Below, one piece after another: positions 49,484 to 61,537 of a DNA stretch of 64,000 bases (the first letter of the stretch is position 1; each line of letters begins with the position of its first letter). Location: contig NW_006920412.1 in the NCBI RefSeq assembly GCF_000344685.1, positions 2,858,856 through 2,922,855 of the forward strand, written 5' to 3'. This DNA comes from Gloeophyllum trabeum ATCC 11539. Taxonomy: Eukaryota > Basidiomycota > Agaricomycetes > Gloeophyllales > Gloeophyllaceae. Under the pieces are notes generated by a model. The model was not told the DNA's origin. It made no database searches and worked only from the letters and a program-made list of their open reading frames with translations. A program made the translations under genes and the position numbers.

Positions 49484-50264
49484 ATGCAGGTCTTCCGCGC
49501 TGCGTCTCGTTTACCGACCAGAGCCTATCGTCGGAGGCCGAATGCGGTGAGATTACTATCGACTGCCCCTTCGTCGTCGCCGTCAAGTTCATCAAACTCG
49601 AATCGGCCGGTGCCATGGTTCGTAGACGCCGAAGCGGAACGCTCACACGACTTGCGTCCAAACCCACCACATCTACCTTCGAAAGAGGTCTTAGCTACGG
49701 TCCCACCGATACCCGAAAATGTACCGGAAGTAGTGAAGAATCTGCACGCAGAGCTGGTCAAGTCGCCTCACCTCGAACCGTCGGAGCTGCTCGTGCGCGA
49801 GCCGCCTGAGATACCCCCTGGCCCGCCGTTGCCGCCGAAGGGACCGCAGGGTCGGAGGAAACGGGGGAGCACGTATGCAGGCGAAGGGGTGTTGTACCCT
49901 ACGAGTGGGATATGGAATTGGTTGATTCTGGCTCAGGTGCGTTCAGTACACGTGTCGCAGGCTCTGGCCTTGCTGATAGGCGTGACTGCTAGGTTAAGGA
50001 AGGTACGGAGAAGCGAGGGGCGATAGAGTCTGTAGTTCGCCTTGTCCGTAAAACAGTAAGTGCCATCCGATCGCACGCAATCACTTCAGTGAGGCTTACG
50101 GCGCAATATAGCTATTAAAAATGGAGCCACCCTTACCGCTACCACCCAATGCGAAGCGGAAGGTTAATGATACATGGGCCATGATAGACGCAGGTGATTT
50201 TGCGGTTCATATCATGAGCAAGAGTGCAAAAGAAAAGTTTTTCACCCGTATGGAAGAGTGGTAA
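49484..50264 (+). CDS. Mitochondrial RsfS-domain protein (Atp25 N-terminal-like)
   Basis: A predicted mitochondrial protein. The ATG at 49484 gives an arginine-rich presequence (MQVFRAASRLPTRAYRRRPN). Next come VPWFVDAEAERSHDL, PPIPENVPEVVKNLHAELVK and EPSELLVREPPEIPPGP, the pattern of the Atp25 N-terminal region and its basidiomycete relatives. After GRRKRGSTYAGEGVLYPTSG, short exons join as KEGTEKRGAIESVVRLVRK and the C-terminal DTWAMIDAGDFAVHIMSKSA, which resembles the RsfS core (WxxxDxGDxxVHxM). It ends EEW with TAA at 50262-50264. RsfS proteins bind large-subunit ribosomal protein uL14 and regulate subunit joining; here the role would be in mitochondrial ribosomes. The RsfS part is short and the long C-terminal half of yeast Atp25 is absent. 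Confidence 0.75.
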
Positions 50265-51492
50265 TCAAGGTCGCTGTATTTTATTAAAGTCACCAAGGCT
50301 TTCATCTAATTCACTAGTTTACAATGTTTAGCATGTGTAATACCACTTCGTGTCGTCAGCTCGATAGGGTTAGGGTTAGTCCAATATTGATGGCTCATCG
50401 ATACTAGCATTATGGATCTGAGTCGCGACTTTGTCATGTCAACGCGCAACTGCGTGTGGATGTTCCTGTATTTCACGATAAGTATACTCTATTTTTTACT
50501 TGTACCCGCCAGTCTTCTCCCCCTTTTCGAGAAGCCGACTTCGGCAAGGCATGTAAGTAGACCTTTACGCTTCGTCTACTCTTCCGTAGGAGACTACCTG
50601 TCGAAGATGTGTTTATCTACGATTACCTGCCGTCAGACCGACGGGCCCAGCTCATAATTCAGCCTCGTGGACGACAACATGACATTATTGAGGCCCAAGA
50701 TATCAGACACTTACATATGGACAGGGTGGCGAATGTCAATTAAGCCTGCCATATTGGACTACCACGATTTTCGAAGTGGATTCTGTGGACATCGCAAGGA
50801 GCCCAAAGGTTGGAATAGTTCGGGGTCTAATGGCGGACACCTTCGTGCACTAACTCGCTGTACGTCGCTTTTTCTTCTCATTCGACATACACTTCTTGAT
50901 ATGTTAAAGGTTGAAGTGCACCAAAGCTTTACCTGCAGCCCGATACTCCTCTGCCCCCGCTCAGGGCTCCCAAACTCATACTGTCCTGGGAAAGAATGGT
51001 CCTGAACTGCCCCCTGGAATGACAACCCGCTGCTGACCCTCTGGCGGCCTTGCGCTTGTACTGACAGGCGAAAACGAGACATTCGAGAACCTGGCTCGCC
51101 AACTCTGAAGCGGCTGTGGCAGATGGTGGTGGACTCCCGTCCGAATTTGTTGGAAGTCTATCCCACTTACCTCTGCCTTGCACTCGCCAAGCTCCGCCGT
51201 CATCACTCGAAAACTCAACCGGGGCGCAGTTCGTTCTCTTCGCACGGAATTGTTATCAGTCGTTGATGATCCAAGCTTCTGCTCACCCCGTGGATAATGT
51301 TGCACTTGTGGCTCCCTGGTTACTGAATCACGAAAGGCCAAAGAGCATTTATGCCGGGACCGGATGTGACAGAAGTTCCACCTTCTTTGCTCCTGATGCA
51401 ATGGAACGCAGAGAAGACAGATTGCCACCGCCCCCCCTACCCTCATCAATATATGGAGGCACGTTCTTCATCGAGAGCGGTGCTCTGCGGTC

Positions 51493-51685
51493 AAGTCCCG
51501 ATATGCGTAGGTCGTGCTAGTCCGCCGCGTCTTCCATACAGTGCAACTCATACTCAGGCTGACACTTCAGACCACCGTCCCCGGCCCCTCTCGTGCAAGT
51601 ACGTTGCTTGCCGACATTGATGAAATGCCGCGAAGTCCGATTTGCATAGGTCACGCTTGCCCGCCGCGTCGTCTGCCCGGTAGTG
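51493..51685. repeat. Diverged direct repeat, two units about 140 bp apart
   Basis: AAGTCCCGATATGCGTAGGT at 51493 recurs as AAGTCCGATTTGCATAGGT at 51633. Similarity continues through GCTAGTCCGCCGCGTC versus GCTTGCCCGCCGCGTC and ends near CAGTG/TAGTG at 51543 and 51685. The paired units are about 51-53 bp. Confidence 0.6.
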
Positions 51686-52224
51686 TACCTTTTCCTCGCC
51701 CATGCATTTAATCAGGTGGTGCGACTTTTCCCTCACCTAGGCATTCCTATTTCTGTAGGTATACTTGCGTGTGACGTGATCTGGAATGTTCATCTAATCG
51801 ACCGCGAGATCCTCGGAACTTGGATGACATCCTTTTTCATACCCGTGAAAGGGCGGGTATTTTTGGTCAAAACCGTACGAGGATGTATTCTTGCAGATGT
51901 AAATACTCATCATGACTGCAGGCTCAAGTACGATGGGATTATGTTGGTCATGAATTTGCCTCCCACCCCACTTCCTGTTTTCGGCACCGACTTTGTGGCG
52001 AGCATATCCCGGAGTCAGTCGATTGGAACGAAGGGACCGAGGGCTCTACAGGTTGTGAAGCCTGTTTAGAGTCTCCTCTGTGTCGTGACCGATGTCCCTG
52101 ACGTGTTTCCATGGATCCACCCGGAAGCACCTCGGGATAGCATGTGTCTCCGCACCCAGTACGGATTATTCACGGTATTTCCGCGAATACATCTTAAAGC
52201 TGTAATTGTCTATGGCCAGGAGGG

Positions 52225-52233
52225 TATAATAAG
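52225..52233 (+). promoter_or_regulatory. TATA-like box upstream of the GH5 endoglucanase
   Basis: TATAATAAG lies about 60 nt upstream of the ATG at 52293. Secreted cellulase genes often have TATA-containing inducible promoters; the assignment rests on position and sequence only. Confidence 0.35.
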
Positions 52234-52292
52234 GGCCATTTCTCTGTTAACTGAGGTGCGACCCCCCAGTTCCTCCGTCATATACTGACAAC

Positions 52293-53666
52293 ATGAAGTT
52301 CCTCGCCTCAACCGCGGTAGCTCTGGCCTGCATGGTCGGGTCTGCCTTCGCGCAGTTCCGCTACACTGGTGTCAATATTGCTGGCTTTGACTTCGGTTGT
52401 GGCACGGATGGTACCTGCGACATTACCCAGGTCGTGCCTCCCTTGACCCAGTACGGAGGTCAGTACCTCTATCTTCAGGGGACAACGAGCGGGCGAGCTC
52501 ATGTATGCCATCCTCTACAGGTCCCGACGGACTCGGTCAAATGCAACACTTCGTCCGGAACGACGGCTACAGCCTGTTCCGACTTCCGGTCGGCTGGCAA
52601 TATCTCACTAATAACACCTTGGGCGGCACGCTCTACCAACCGAATTTCGAGAAGTATAACGCATTGGTGCAAGCGTGTTTGAGCACCGGTGCGAGCTGCA
52701 TTGTCGATGTCCACAACTACGCTCGCTGGGACGGCGGAGTAAGTGACCCCGTGAAGCCAAGAATAAGGCGGTAGCTCATTGATATGCATAGATCATTGGG
52801 CAAGGTGGGCCTACCAATGAGCAGTTTGCTGCCCTCTGGTACTCGTTGGCCTCGGAGTTCAAGCAGTACAACAACATCATCTTCGGAACGTGAGTCACAA
52901 CATGTACTAACCTCTTTGTGTACTAACTGGTAATGCGAAGAATGAATGAACCGCATGACCTCAACGTCACCCTGTGGGCTGAGTCTGTCCAGTACGCCGT
53001 GAACGCAATTCGCGAGGCCGGGTAAGTCTTCCCCGGCGCATCCTTCACGAGGGTATTCCAAGCTAACCGTCCCACAGGGCAACCACCCAGTTGATTCTTC
53101 TTCCTGGTGACCAGTACACATCCGCTGCCACCATTTGGTCAGACGGCTCTGGAGCAGCTCTCCTTAACGTGACAAACCCCGACGGTACTAAGACGAACCT
53201 CATTTTCGATGTTCACAAGTATCTCGACTACGTGAGTAACCAGTTCGAGAATCTCGTCGGCGTCGGAATAACACTGGAAATGATATAGGACAACTCGGGC
53301 ACGCACGCCAACTGCACCACCAACAACATTGACACGGCATGGGAGCCGCTCTCGCAGTGGCTGCGCGAGAACGGAAGGCAGGCTCTGAACACCGAGACGG
53401 GGGGCGGTAACACCGCATCTTGCATCGAGTACTTGTGTCAGCAAGTTGCTTACCAGAGGACCGTTGCTGACGGTACGTCCTCATGCATCATTCTCGATCA
53501 GTCTTTTTGTTGATCCGTTACTTCAGTTATCTTGGGCTACTCGGGATGGGCGGCGGGAAGTTTCGCCACCGATTACATTCTCACTGAGACTCCGACCCTC
53601 AACGGTACCGTTTGGTATGACCAGCCGACTGTCTCGTACTGCTTAGCACCCACGGCTGGTGCGTGA
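52293..53666 (+). CDS. Secreted endo-beta-1,4-glucanase, glycoside hydrolase family 5
   Basis: Hydrolyses internal bonds of cellulose or related beta-glucans outside the cell. The first 20 residues (MKFLASTAVALACMVGSAFA) are a signal peptide. The mature enzyme starts QFRYTGVNIAGFDFGCGTDG, as in the GH5_5 group. Splicing past 52461-52521 gives YGGPDGLGQMQHFVRNDGYS, then FRLPVGWQYLTNNTLGG and CIVDVHNYARWDGG. The acid/base Glu is in MNEPHD (codon 52948-52950) and the nucleophile Glu in NTETGGG (53394-53396). It ends YCLAPTAGA with TGA at 53664-53666. About six introns, frame intact. No CBM1 cellulose-binding module or Ser/Thr linker is present, unlike many fungal cellulases, so this is a catalytic-domain-only enzyme. 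Several NxT/S sites suggest glycosylation. Confidence 0.93.
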
Positions 53667-53919
53667 AGGCGTCACGTAGGGCTCTCGTCCGGTTAGGATT
53701 GCAGAACGCTATGTTTGGGATGTAAGTATATCATAAGCAGCAATCAATTATCTTGGTGACAGTGCGACCTGCGAAGCACGCATTGCGCGATCGGGAGGCT
53801 GGCCCACGACTAAAGTTATTCTGTGCGGCTCACAGCAGGGGCATTTACATCTGGCTCTCAGCCGCCTGCACAAGCGATGATAGCGGAGCAGCCCCTACCT
53901 GCGCGAAGAATCCCATTTC

Positions 53920-56900
53920 TCAGTCCTTCTTCCTACTTTCCAACCATTGTGCAACGTCAGAAGTCGAACGCTAAGGGGCGATGTCATCAACACGCAGCAT
54001 GACAGAAAGCAGTGACGTACCTCAATAACAGCAATATTATCCTTTATGCTATCGAGAGCCTGCAAGTATGCGAGATGATATCTGGAGGTGTCTTTATGCT
54101 ACAATCGGAGCAGCATTAGCTTCAAGCTTGATATCGCGAAGTCGATGGAGATATGGACCTTGAAGAAGTCCACCGTCTCATCATAATCACGCTGAGTTGT
54201 GAGAGATGCAAGAGACAGCTGATCGTTGTGTATTGCAGTTAGTTAAATTTTTTGTGCAGTCGCGGTAGTACTCACCCTGAGCAGGGACGTCAGTGTGAAG
54301 TTCCCTTCAAACCGTTTGTATAACTGCCGAGTCCATGTCGTGCTCAGCTGTAGTATCACTAAAGAAGCAATGCACTCACATCCCAAAAGTGTTCTTTGAA
54401 GAAGCTCGCCATAAGCCGTCTCGACTTCTCATTCGCACCCAGAGACGCGACGAAGTACATGACGTCTTGGTCCCGCGCCTGTGTCATCATGTAGTCCAGG
54501 GTCTCTTTCGCTAACTCTAAGTCGCGAGTAGCGCCCATGGCAACCCTAGTGGGAGTTAGGCAGAGTGAGGCGGGACAACGAGGCGGTATTGGGAAGATCT
54601 TACATAGCAGCAATAGCATGTGTCGGGGTCTTGGGCTGACCAAGGATATGCTTCATTGCGTCGAATTCTGCACGACCACCATGACGCACCGCCTATAACC
54701 AATGTTACATCCAACTTCCTTTCCCGCTGCATCCCTCACTCACCACAGAGAAGGTAGTTCTGAGAAGGTCAGCCGGTATCTTCGAGTCGTCGCCAGTTTC
54801 CACGAAGTGCTTGAAACGACCCTTCAATTCCTGGATGACTCTGGGAAGAGACCTGAACACAAGACGAACGGACAGTCGTTACACGCCACATACTTAGGGT
54901 CTTCTCCGACGCTGGCCATACGTATGGCCGTCGTACGTAGTGAGACGACATCGGGCGAGTCATCCGGAGCGTATTCGAAGCCCAGTTGGTCCACTAGTGG
55001 CATATAAAGTTCCTAGAATGCTGCATTATGATCATTAGATTTCGAACGGTCTCAAATGCACCTACACGGGCGAATTGAGCCAAGGGATCCCTGATCTCAG
55101 GATGCTCAAACCAGATCTTTCGCAGGTCAGAAAGATTATCAGCTATGCTATCACGGACGAGGACTTTCGGTGACGTCAGAAAGTAATACGCGCAGGTATC
55201 ACCACACTAGATTGCTCACACTCTTTCTCCTTTCTCAGTATGTCCATCAGTGTGAGAGCACTGCTAATCTTCGCAAAACCGGCCTTGGAGAGTGCTATAG
55301 CATCGTGAATCAAGCCCATCCTGTCGCTGAGAGAGAATAATGAGTTCTCCTTGGCCGCCTCCGAAGCTATCTTGGCGAGGCGCTCCGGAGAGTAGAGAAC
55401 TCGATCTGAAAAGCGACACATGTCGGTGGACGGGGCGAGCAGTTTTTCTATCCGATAACTCACAGACACCTGTGTTGTGCGCGTTGAGTTTGAAAGGCTT
55501 GTTGGTATCAAAAGGAATGGTCCTCTCCCGCACATCCAAGACTGCGTCTCTGTTTATAACGGCTTGACCATGCTCATTTACAGAGACGACCTGAAGGGGA
55601 ACAGTCCTATGATTCCCCTCGACGTCAGCCTCAGCACATCACAGCCAGAGGACATCCTCACCAAATGGTCTCGTTGTCCTTGGGCTCCGCAGGACCTGAT
55701 GCTAGGAAGCGGTCTTGGCGGACATGGATACCCTTCTCTGTTTCAGACACGGTGATGACCGGGAAACCCATCTGAACGCTGCCTTTAGACCTGCAATCAA
55801 CTAGAAGGTCGGTACGTTACCTTTGACACCCAGTTATCCATGACCTTCGGGACGTCGACGCCTAACGGGCTTCAGAATCATAACTCGGTTACTATACCGT
55901 ACGCGCTTACCAGTCGCCTCAGCGATTCCTTCCCACAAGTCTTTCGTCACGGTATTACCATATAAATGCTTCTTGAGGTATAAGGAAATTCCTTTCAAGA
56001 AGCGATCTTCGCCCATGTAACTCGCTAGCATGCGGAGGACTAGTAGAGTGTTCTAAGAAATTCGAGTGTTCGAAGACATTCGCATGTCTCACCTGATGCA
56101 GCTTTGGAGTATGACAGCGAGTCAAATATCTAATGATCGCATAAGCCTAACTCAATGGTGCGATATCTACCGAAATGAGTTCACGTACCTGATTGATTTT
56201 GTTTGCATCGGGGCACTCCACTTCAATGGGATGTGAAGACAGCTTTGCATCCAAATTCAGAGCGCGAACCAGGTGGACATTGATGAAGCGCGATTCCATC
56301 TTCCACTCCGGCCAAATCCTGCTCTTATTGTCAGAAGAACCCTCCTTTGCAGTGCAATGGGACAGCGCACTTGTCTAGAATGAATCGTGATTAATCAGAT
56401 CCCGCTCTGTCGGGAACCAACGTATACGTACTTGGAAGGATGACTTCTCCCATCTGCAATATACACCAGTAAGTGGCTACAGGGGGGTGGCAGAGAGAAT
56501 CAACTTGCCAGAGTCGCGAAGCCTAATCGTGTGTGTTGTCAGAACATAGTCTTATAGTAGCGAGAGACCATCCTTACCCTCCTTGAGGTACAGATTGTCC
56601 CACCACTCCATAGTCGTTATGTTTCCGAACCTTCATTGCCTTCACTTCTCGCAACAAATGAAGGTGTGCTACATGGTACGTACCACATATGGGCCACTTC
56701 GTGACACTGAGTGTCTACAACGTTCAGTTTCGCTTGCAGATCGGCCTTGTCAGGGTCCACCAAGAAAGCGGAAGTCCTTCCAGTGATCAGACCCTGTAAG
56801 ACACGTCAGATGTCCATGCATGACCATATTGCTGTTACGCCAGCCACACTGAACATACCCAGTTCTCCATAGCACCTATTGCAGATATATTAGCTACATT

Positions 56901-58094
56901 CCCCATGATACATCGGGACACCTACCGGCGTCAAAGTCGCTAGCGACTAAGGTGTCCAATTTGGGCAGTGGATACTCCACCTGGAACATTTGTTCATATA
57001 GTGGCAGCGCTTTTGCTTTGACGTCGAGGGCAAATTGCGTCTGATGAATGCAGTCCTTGGTACCTGCGAGAATAGTACATTGACATGGCCGATCAGCGAG
57101 TATAAACCACAAGGAAATGCGTCCGACATACTATAGATTCGTAGTGGTCGCGTCTTCCCGCTCAGAGGACTTGTATACGAGCTCTCCAGGTACTCGAAGT
57201 GTCCGTTGGCAAACCCAACAATATATGTTGACATCTGCACCAAGACCAACCTTAGCAAAACCGACCAGCGAAGGCAGTTTCCAGCGACTCACGATTGGAG
57301 TAGTGTCGAAACGTGTGATTTTCCACTTGTCTGCTTGGTCTCCGGTACCCAGAGAAGCGAGGAACTTGGCCAGAGCAGGAGACTTCTTCATTGAGTCTGC
57401 GAATGCACCGGGAACGTATAACTCCTCCGAGATAGCAGGCATATTGCTCAGGTTGACGGTGTCAGTGCGGGAGATCATAGTGACAGCAAACGTGGCTTTC
57501 AGCAGGGGCTCATCCCAGCAAGGGAATGCTTTCCGAGCGGCTGTGGGCTGCAATGCAAACACGGGAAGGCGTCAGGATCATCGTGCAATTGCCGGAGACT
57601 ACAAAATAAGAACCTCGAACTGCGTCAACGCATAGTATTGTGTTTTGCCTTGGCCTGTCCATTTGGACCTGTAGTAACCAGCCATGCTTCCATCGAGTTC
57701 ACCGGTAAAGCCGATCCGCAGTTGAGCTTTGGAGCCCGCCGGTAACGGCGTGCCAAATCGCACAGTAAGACGCTCTGTCGTGGAGTCTACATTCGCGGAG
57801 GCCTGGATCTGTTCCGTCCGTAACGCTTCAGAGTAAACGGATGCTTCTCCAAGTTGGGTGTGGGCCGAGTTTAGGACAATGGAGGATGTCTCTTCCACGA
57901 CATCCAAGCTAGAAGCCCATATATCGTTGGTCATTAGTTCTACACCTATAGTGGTTGAAGACAACCCACTCGATGGATACGAAACCGTCAAAGGCGAGCT
58001 TCTCGAGGTCCGTCCGGACAGTGATGTCGTAGTGCGTCGGTCTCACGTTCGTCGGAAGACGGTAATTCCCCGCATTGGCTCCTGTATTAGCCAT
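53920..58094 (-). CDS. M1-family zinc aminopeptidase (Aap1/Ape2-like)
   Basis: A metallo-exopeptidase that removes N-terminal residues from peptides. The ATG at 58094 opens ANTGANAGNYRLPTNVRPTH and YDITVRTDLEKLAFDGFVSI. Later exons give PTAARKAFPCWDEPLLKATF, the substrate-binding GAMENWG, the zinc site HEVAHMW followed by FGNITTMEWWDNLYLKEG (Glu as third ligand), then VECPDANKINQIFDSLSYSK and ASTLRMLASYMGEDRFLKGI. The C-terminal helical domain runs to YKRFEGNFTLTSLLR, HLAYLQALDSIKDNIAVIE and STSDVAQWLESRKKD, ending in a TGA at 53920-53922. More than fifteen introns, all key residues present. In-frame ATGs upstream (58352 and 58334) would add an arginine/serine-rich extension, so a second, organelle-targeted form is possible. 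It converges on the GH5 gene, about 250 bp apart. Confidence 0.92.
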
Positions 58095-58654
58095 CGCACC
58101 TAAAGATACGTCTGGAAGAGTAGAACAGAACCGTGAATGCGACCTGAGGCTTTGGATCCTAGTCGCGTCGACGCGTCTACTAGTAGGAAACACCTGATCA
58201 CGATAACTCCGTCTTATAAGGTGCATGACTGGGCCATCGATGTGATGTCCCATGTACGCTTTTGTACTGATAGTGGAGACGCATGATTTGACAGATAACC
58301 ACTCTTGCCGCAGAACCGACCTTGCGAAGGTCATGATCAGTGACCGGACCATACGCGCTTGTGCTTCAGGTCAGGCGTGCGACGTGTTGCCGGCCCAACG
58401 CGAGGGTAACCTCAACCTGTTTGGACTAGGAGCACTGTCTCTACTAAGTAGAAGTATTTCTAGCAACGAAGCAATAAGCGGGGAAACAACTCTTTATTTC
58501 TAGTGTACAATTCCACATCCAACCAACCACAAGGTACAGATTTTCTACAACTTGAACAAGAGAGCAGTTTACAATGCAAGGACACTTCTGATGGTATGAT
58601 TTCTAGATTCCTCTAGGACCGAACACCAGCTCATATTCGATGGCACTCGACCCC
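58095..58654. other. Intergenic region between two minus-strand genes
   Basis: It must hold the aminopeptidase promoter and the trehalose phosphorylase 3' end. The part 58095-58352 is an open extension of the aminopeptidase frame and may be coding or 5' UTR. No other gene is seen. Confidence 0.5.
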
Positions 58655-61537
58655 TCAGTTCACGACACGGGGCAACTTCGGCTCATCAGGCGCATAAGGC
58701 TCACCCGTAACCTCCCTCATCAAGTCGTTGAGCCACGCCCCATTCGGCTTCACCTTCTCGCCACGAGAGCAGTACATCATAGCCAAGTAGAGCCACGCCG
58801 CGGCGTTCCCGACGGTGCCCACCTCATCACTGACGTGGGTCCTCGCGTACTCGCTCATGGTGTCGTACAGCTTCTCGTCGGTGTACAAGTCGAAGAGGTG
58901 CTTGGCGACGGTCTCGTTGTCGCCGACTTCGACCAGGTAGCCGCTCTTGCCGTGCTCGATCTGCAGGGGAATACCGCCGGTGCGAGAGGCGACAACGGGC
59001 TTGCCGGTGTGCAGGGCCTCGGAGACCTTCACTTCGAAGCCTTCACGGGTGGACAGCTGCAAAGCGATCTTCGCGTTGTCCATCAAAGCGTTCAGAACTG
59101 CCACAAGGTCAGATATTTAAGACAGTGGCAGGTGGTCAAGGTTAGCCACTTACGTTGATCACTGGGCGGCAGTCTCATGACGATGATATCGTTCGAGTAT
59201 TGGGAGTACTGCGAGTGGATAAGCCCGGTGACCTGGTCATAGATGATACTGGCATCAGGATCGTCGACCGCGCCGTGACCGCAGATCAACAGTTGGGGCA
59301 TGATGTCCTCTTCCAACTCGGTCTTTTCGGCGAGCATCTTACGGAATTTCGCATACGAGTCGATGACGTTGGGGATACCCTTTGACGGGTCGAAGCGCGC
59401 AATCTGTACAACGTACTCGCGCGCGGGCCACTTCAACTCGTGCATCTTTTCGCGCACACAGAGGGAGCGGAATTCGCCCATATAGTACTGGGAGTCCCAC
59501 GTGTCGAGGGGCTTGTTCAAGCCATCCAGCCTTAAAAGGGTACAGATGAATATGACTATCCAAGGTCTCAACCAATTTGCCCTTACCAGTCGGTCGCGGC
59601 GCCAAGGAAGGCGAGCTTCTCTGTGGGCACATCGCTGGGAACGAACTTCTTGACGGGATGGCCTGAGGCGACATAGTCAGCTATGAACGCAAAAACGTGG
59701 GAGGGTGTCGCTCACTAATGAACATATCGGCTAGCTGGATATTCTTCCATAGGTAGTTCCACACCTCTTCCTGCGGGGAACCCTTGACATGCACCAAGTC
59801 GCTACGGATCTCAATATGCGACCTGTAAATGATGGGCATATCCGGGCGAACTTGCTTAATCAGAGGAATCAAACCCGGCATCTGGGGATCATCTACGGTG
59901 CAATTCGTGTAAGCCAAGACCAATGTAATCATTGGACTGTGAATGCAACGTACCGATAAAGGCAATGTCCACGCCGCCCTGCGCGAGCGGGCCTCCTTCT
60001 GCCGTCCACCTCAGCCCGTTCTTTTGGATCCAGGCATCGAAATTGTCCTTCTGGTCCTGGGTCAGACGAAGGCTTGGGGCTGCGACGCCCTGAAGGATAT
60101 TGTGGTTGTTCTTCGTCGTCCGGAATACGGACGGCGACGGGTTCGGAACATACCTGCGCACACATACATCGTGTGAACATTAAGTAGACGCAGTAAAAAG
60201 TCCGGATCGAGGGTTCCGGATAAAAGTAAACAGCAAGGACCCCAAGTGAATGCGATATGAAGAAAGATGGAAGATAACGCGAGGGATGCGGGGAAGGCAC
60301 GGTGAGAGCCGAGAAGTGCGGGGTAAGAAACTCACCAAGAAGCATCGACGTCAAGGAGAGTTAAAAACCTGATAAGCGCGTGTCGCATCTAGTACAAACC
60401 GGTCAGTTTCATCTCTGCCGATCGGCACTATAACACCAGGAAATGTACTCACGAGAGCGACACCACCTGTTCAATCGTATTAAACCCATTAGCAAAATGG
60501 GAGGAGCCGATCAATCGCCGCGAGGATACGCGGGACCAAAGAGACAATGCGGGGAAAGGTACTCACCGCCTTGGGGCGTACTGGAAAAGAAGCCGATCTT
60601 GATTTTCTTCTCCCTCAGCTCGTCCGCGAGTTTGTTCACGGCATTCCACGTCCCCGAGCTGACGGTCTTGCGGTACTCGTCCAAATCGTCGATGAGGTGG
60701 ATCTTCCCAGCCGAGTCTACGAGCACTTGGTTGCGGGGCCCGATGCTCAGTCTGGGGTTGTTACCCGGGCCGAAGTACATGATACATTTGCGGGCGGCCG
60801 AGTCCGCCTGTTCGTCCATAGTGCGGGGGATGGGTAGACCCTTGGTCGTGGGGGTACCGAGGTTGGCAGCGGTGCCCGGCGCGAGCACATTGTTTTTGGC
60901 CAAGGGAGTGGGGTCGACGTAGACAGTGGGGGTGTCGGCACCAGAGGGCGCAAAGGAGCCAGTTTGGGAGTATAAGCGGTGCTTAATGTTCGGCCGGGTC
61001 ACGGAGTCAGTGTGGTAAGGCTTGATATTGAATACTATGGGCACTATATCCAGAGTCAACCACAGGCGGGTGCAAAGGTTCGGGGCCTGCCAGCCGATCA
61101 TGAGATCGGAAAGTGATCGGGAGACGGAAGCCATACCTCCTTGAGCAGCGACAGAGTGACACCCGCGCCGAGGAACTTGCACAGATGGTCAGCAGAGAAC
61201 TTCCTGAGTGTAGAGAGGATTTGCTGCTCGATTTTATCGCCATTATCTCCGTTCGGTGAGTACGGGATTTGCATAGAGGCATAATCAGTAGCATAAACCG
61301 AGTCGTGGATAGATATCGCGATCTCGAACTGCGTGTTGTTATTCACCACTCCCCCTGCGATACCCGCCCACATCGCCTGGATATATTGTTACCACTGGTT
61401 GCGCAAGGTCATGGCAGTCTCCTTACCTGGAGCGAAGAGAACTGGGGCACATTGGGCCGCCTCCTCGATATCACGCTCGAAAGCCGCCTCCTGTACGAGT
61501 CGGGGGGCTTCGACTGGAAGTGCTGGGTAGGCGACAT
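58655..61537 (-). CDS. Trehalose phosphorylase (retaining, GT4-type)
   Basis: Catalyses reversible phosphorolysis of trehalose to glucose and alpha-glucose 1-phosphate in the cytosol. The ATG at 61537 gives MSPTQHFQSKPPDSYRRRLS, matching the N-terminus of basidiomycete enzymes, then MWAGIAGGVVNNNTQFEIAI, a SIHDSVYATDYAS stretch and LADELREKKIKIGFFSSTPQ. Next come YVPNPSPSVFRTTKNNHNIL, NGLRWTAEGGPLAQGGVDIA, RPDMPIIYRSHIEIRSDLVH and LGAATDWLDGLNKPLD. The donor-site EX7E motif is EGFEVKVSE, followed by HTGKPVVASRTGGIPLQIEH. It ends PKLPRVVN with the stop at 58655-58657. About ten introns, full length (about 740 residues). It is typical of basidiomycetes, which use trehalose as carbon store. TTTAAAAG about 75 nt upstream may be the TATA box. 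Confidence 0.95.

Larger units (their letters stand above)
50265..52292. other. 2-kb stretch without a recognised gene
   Basis: It contains a short telomere-type tract (50365-50379) and a diverged direct repeat (51493-51543 and 51633-51685). Open frames such as 50667-51005, 51116-51520, 51683-52069 (plus) and 50976-51449 (minus) show no family motif. The right end holds the endoglucanase promoter. The direct repeat and broken frames suggest decayed coding or inserted sequence. Confidence 0.45.

Noticed and set aside
50976..51449. 157-codon minus-strand frame
   Set aside because: No motif, no splice-compatible neighbours and no compositional support; not called as a gene.
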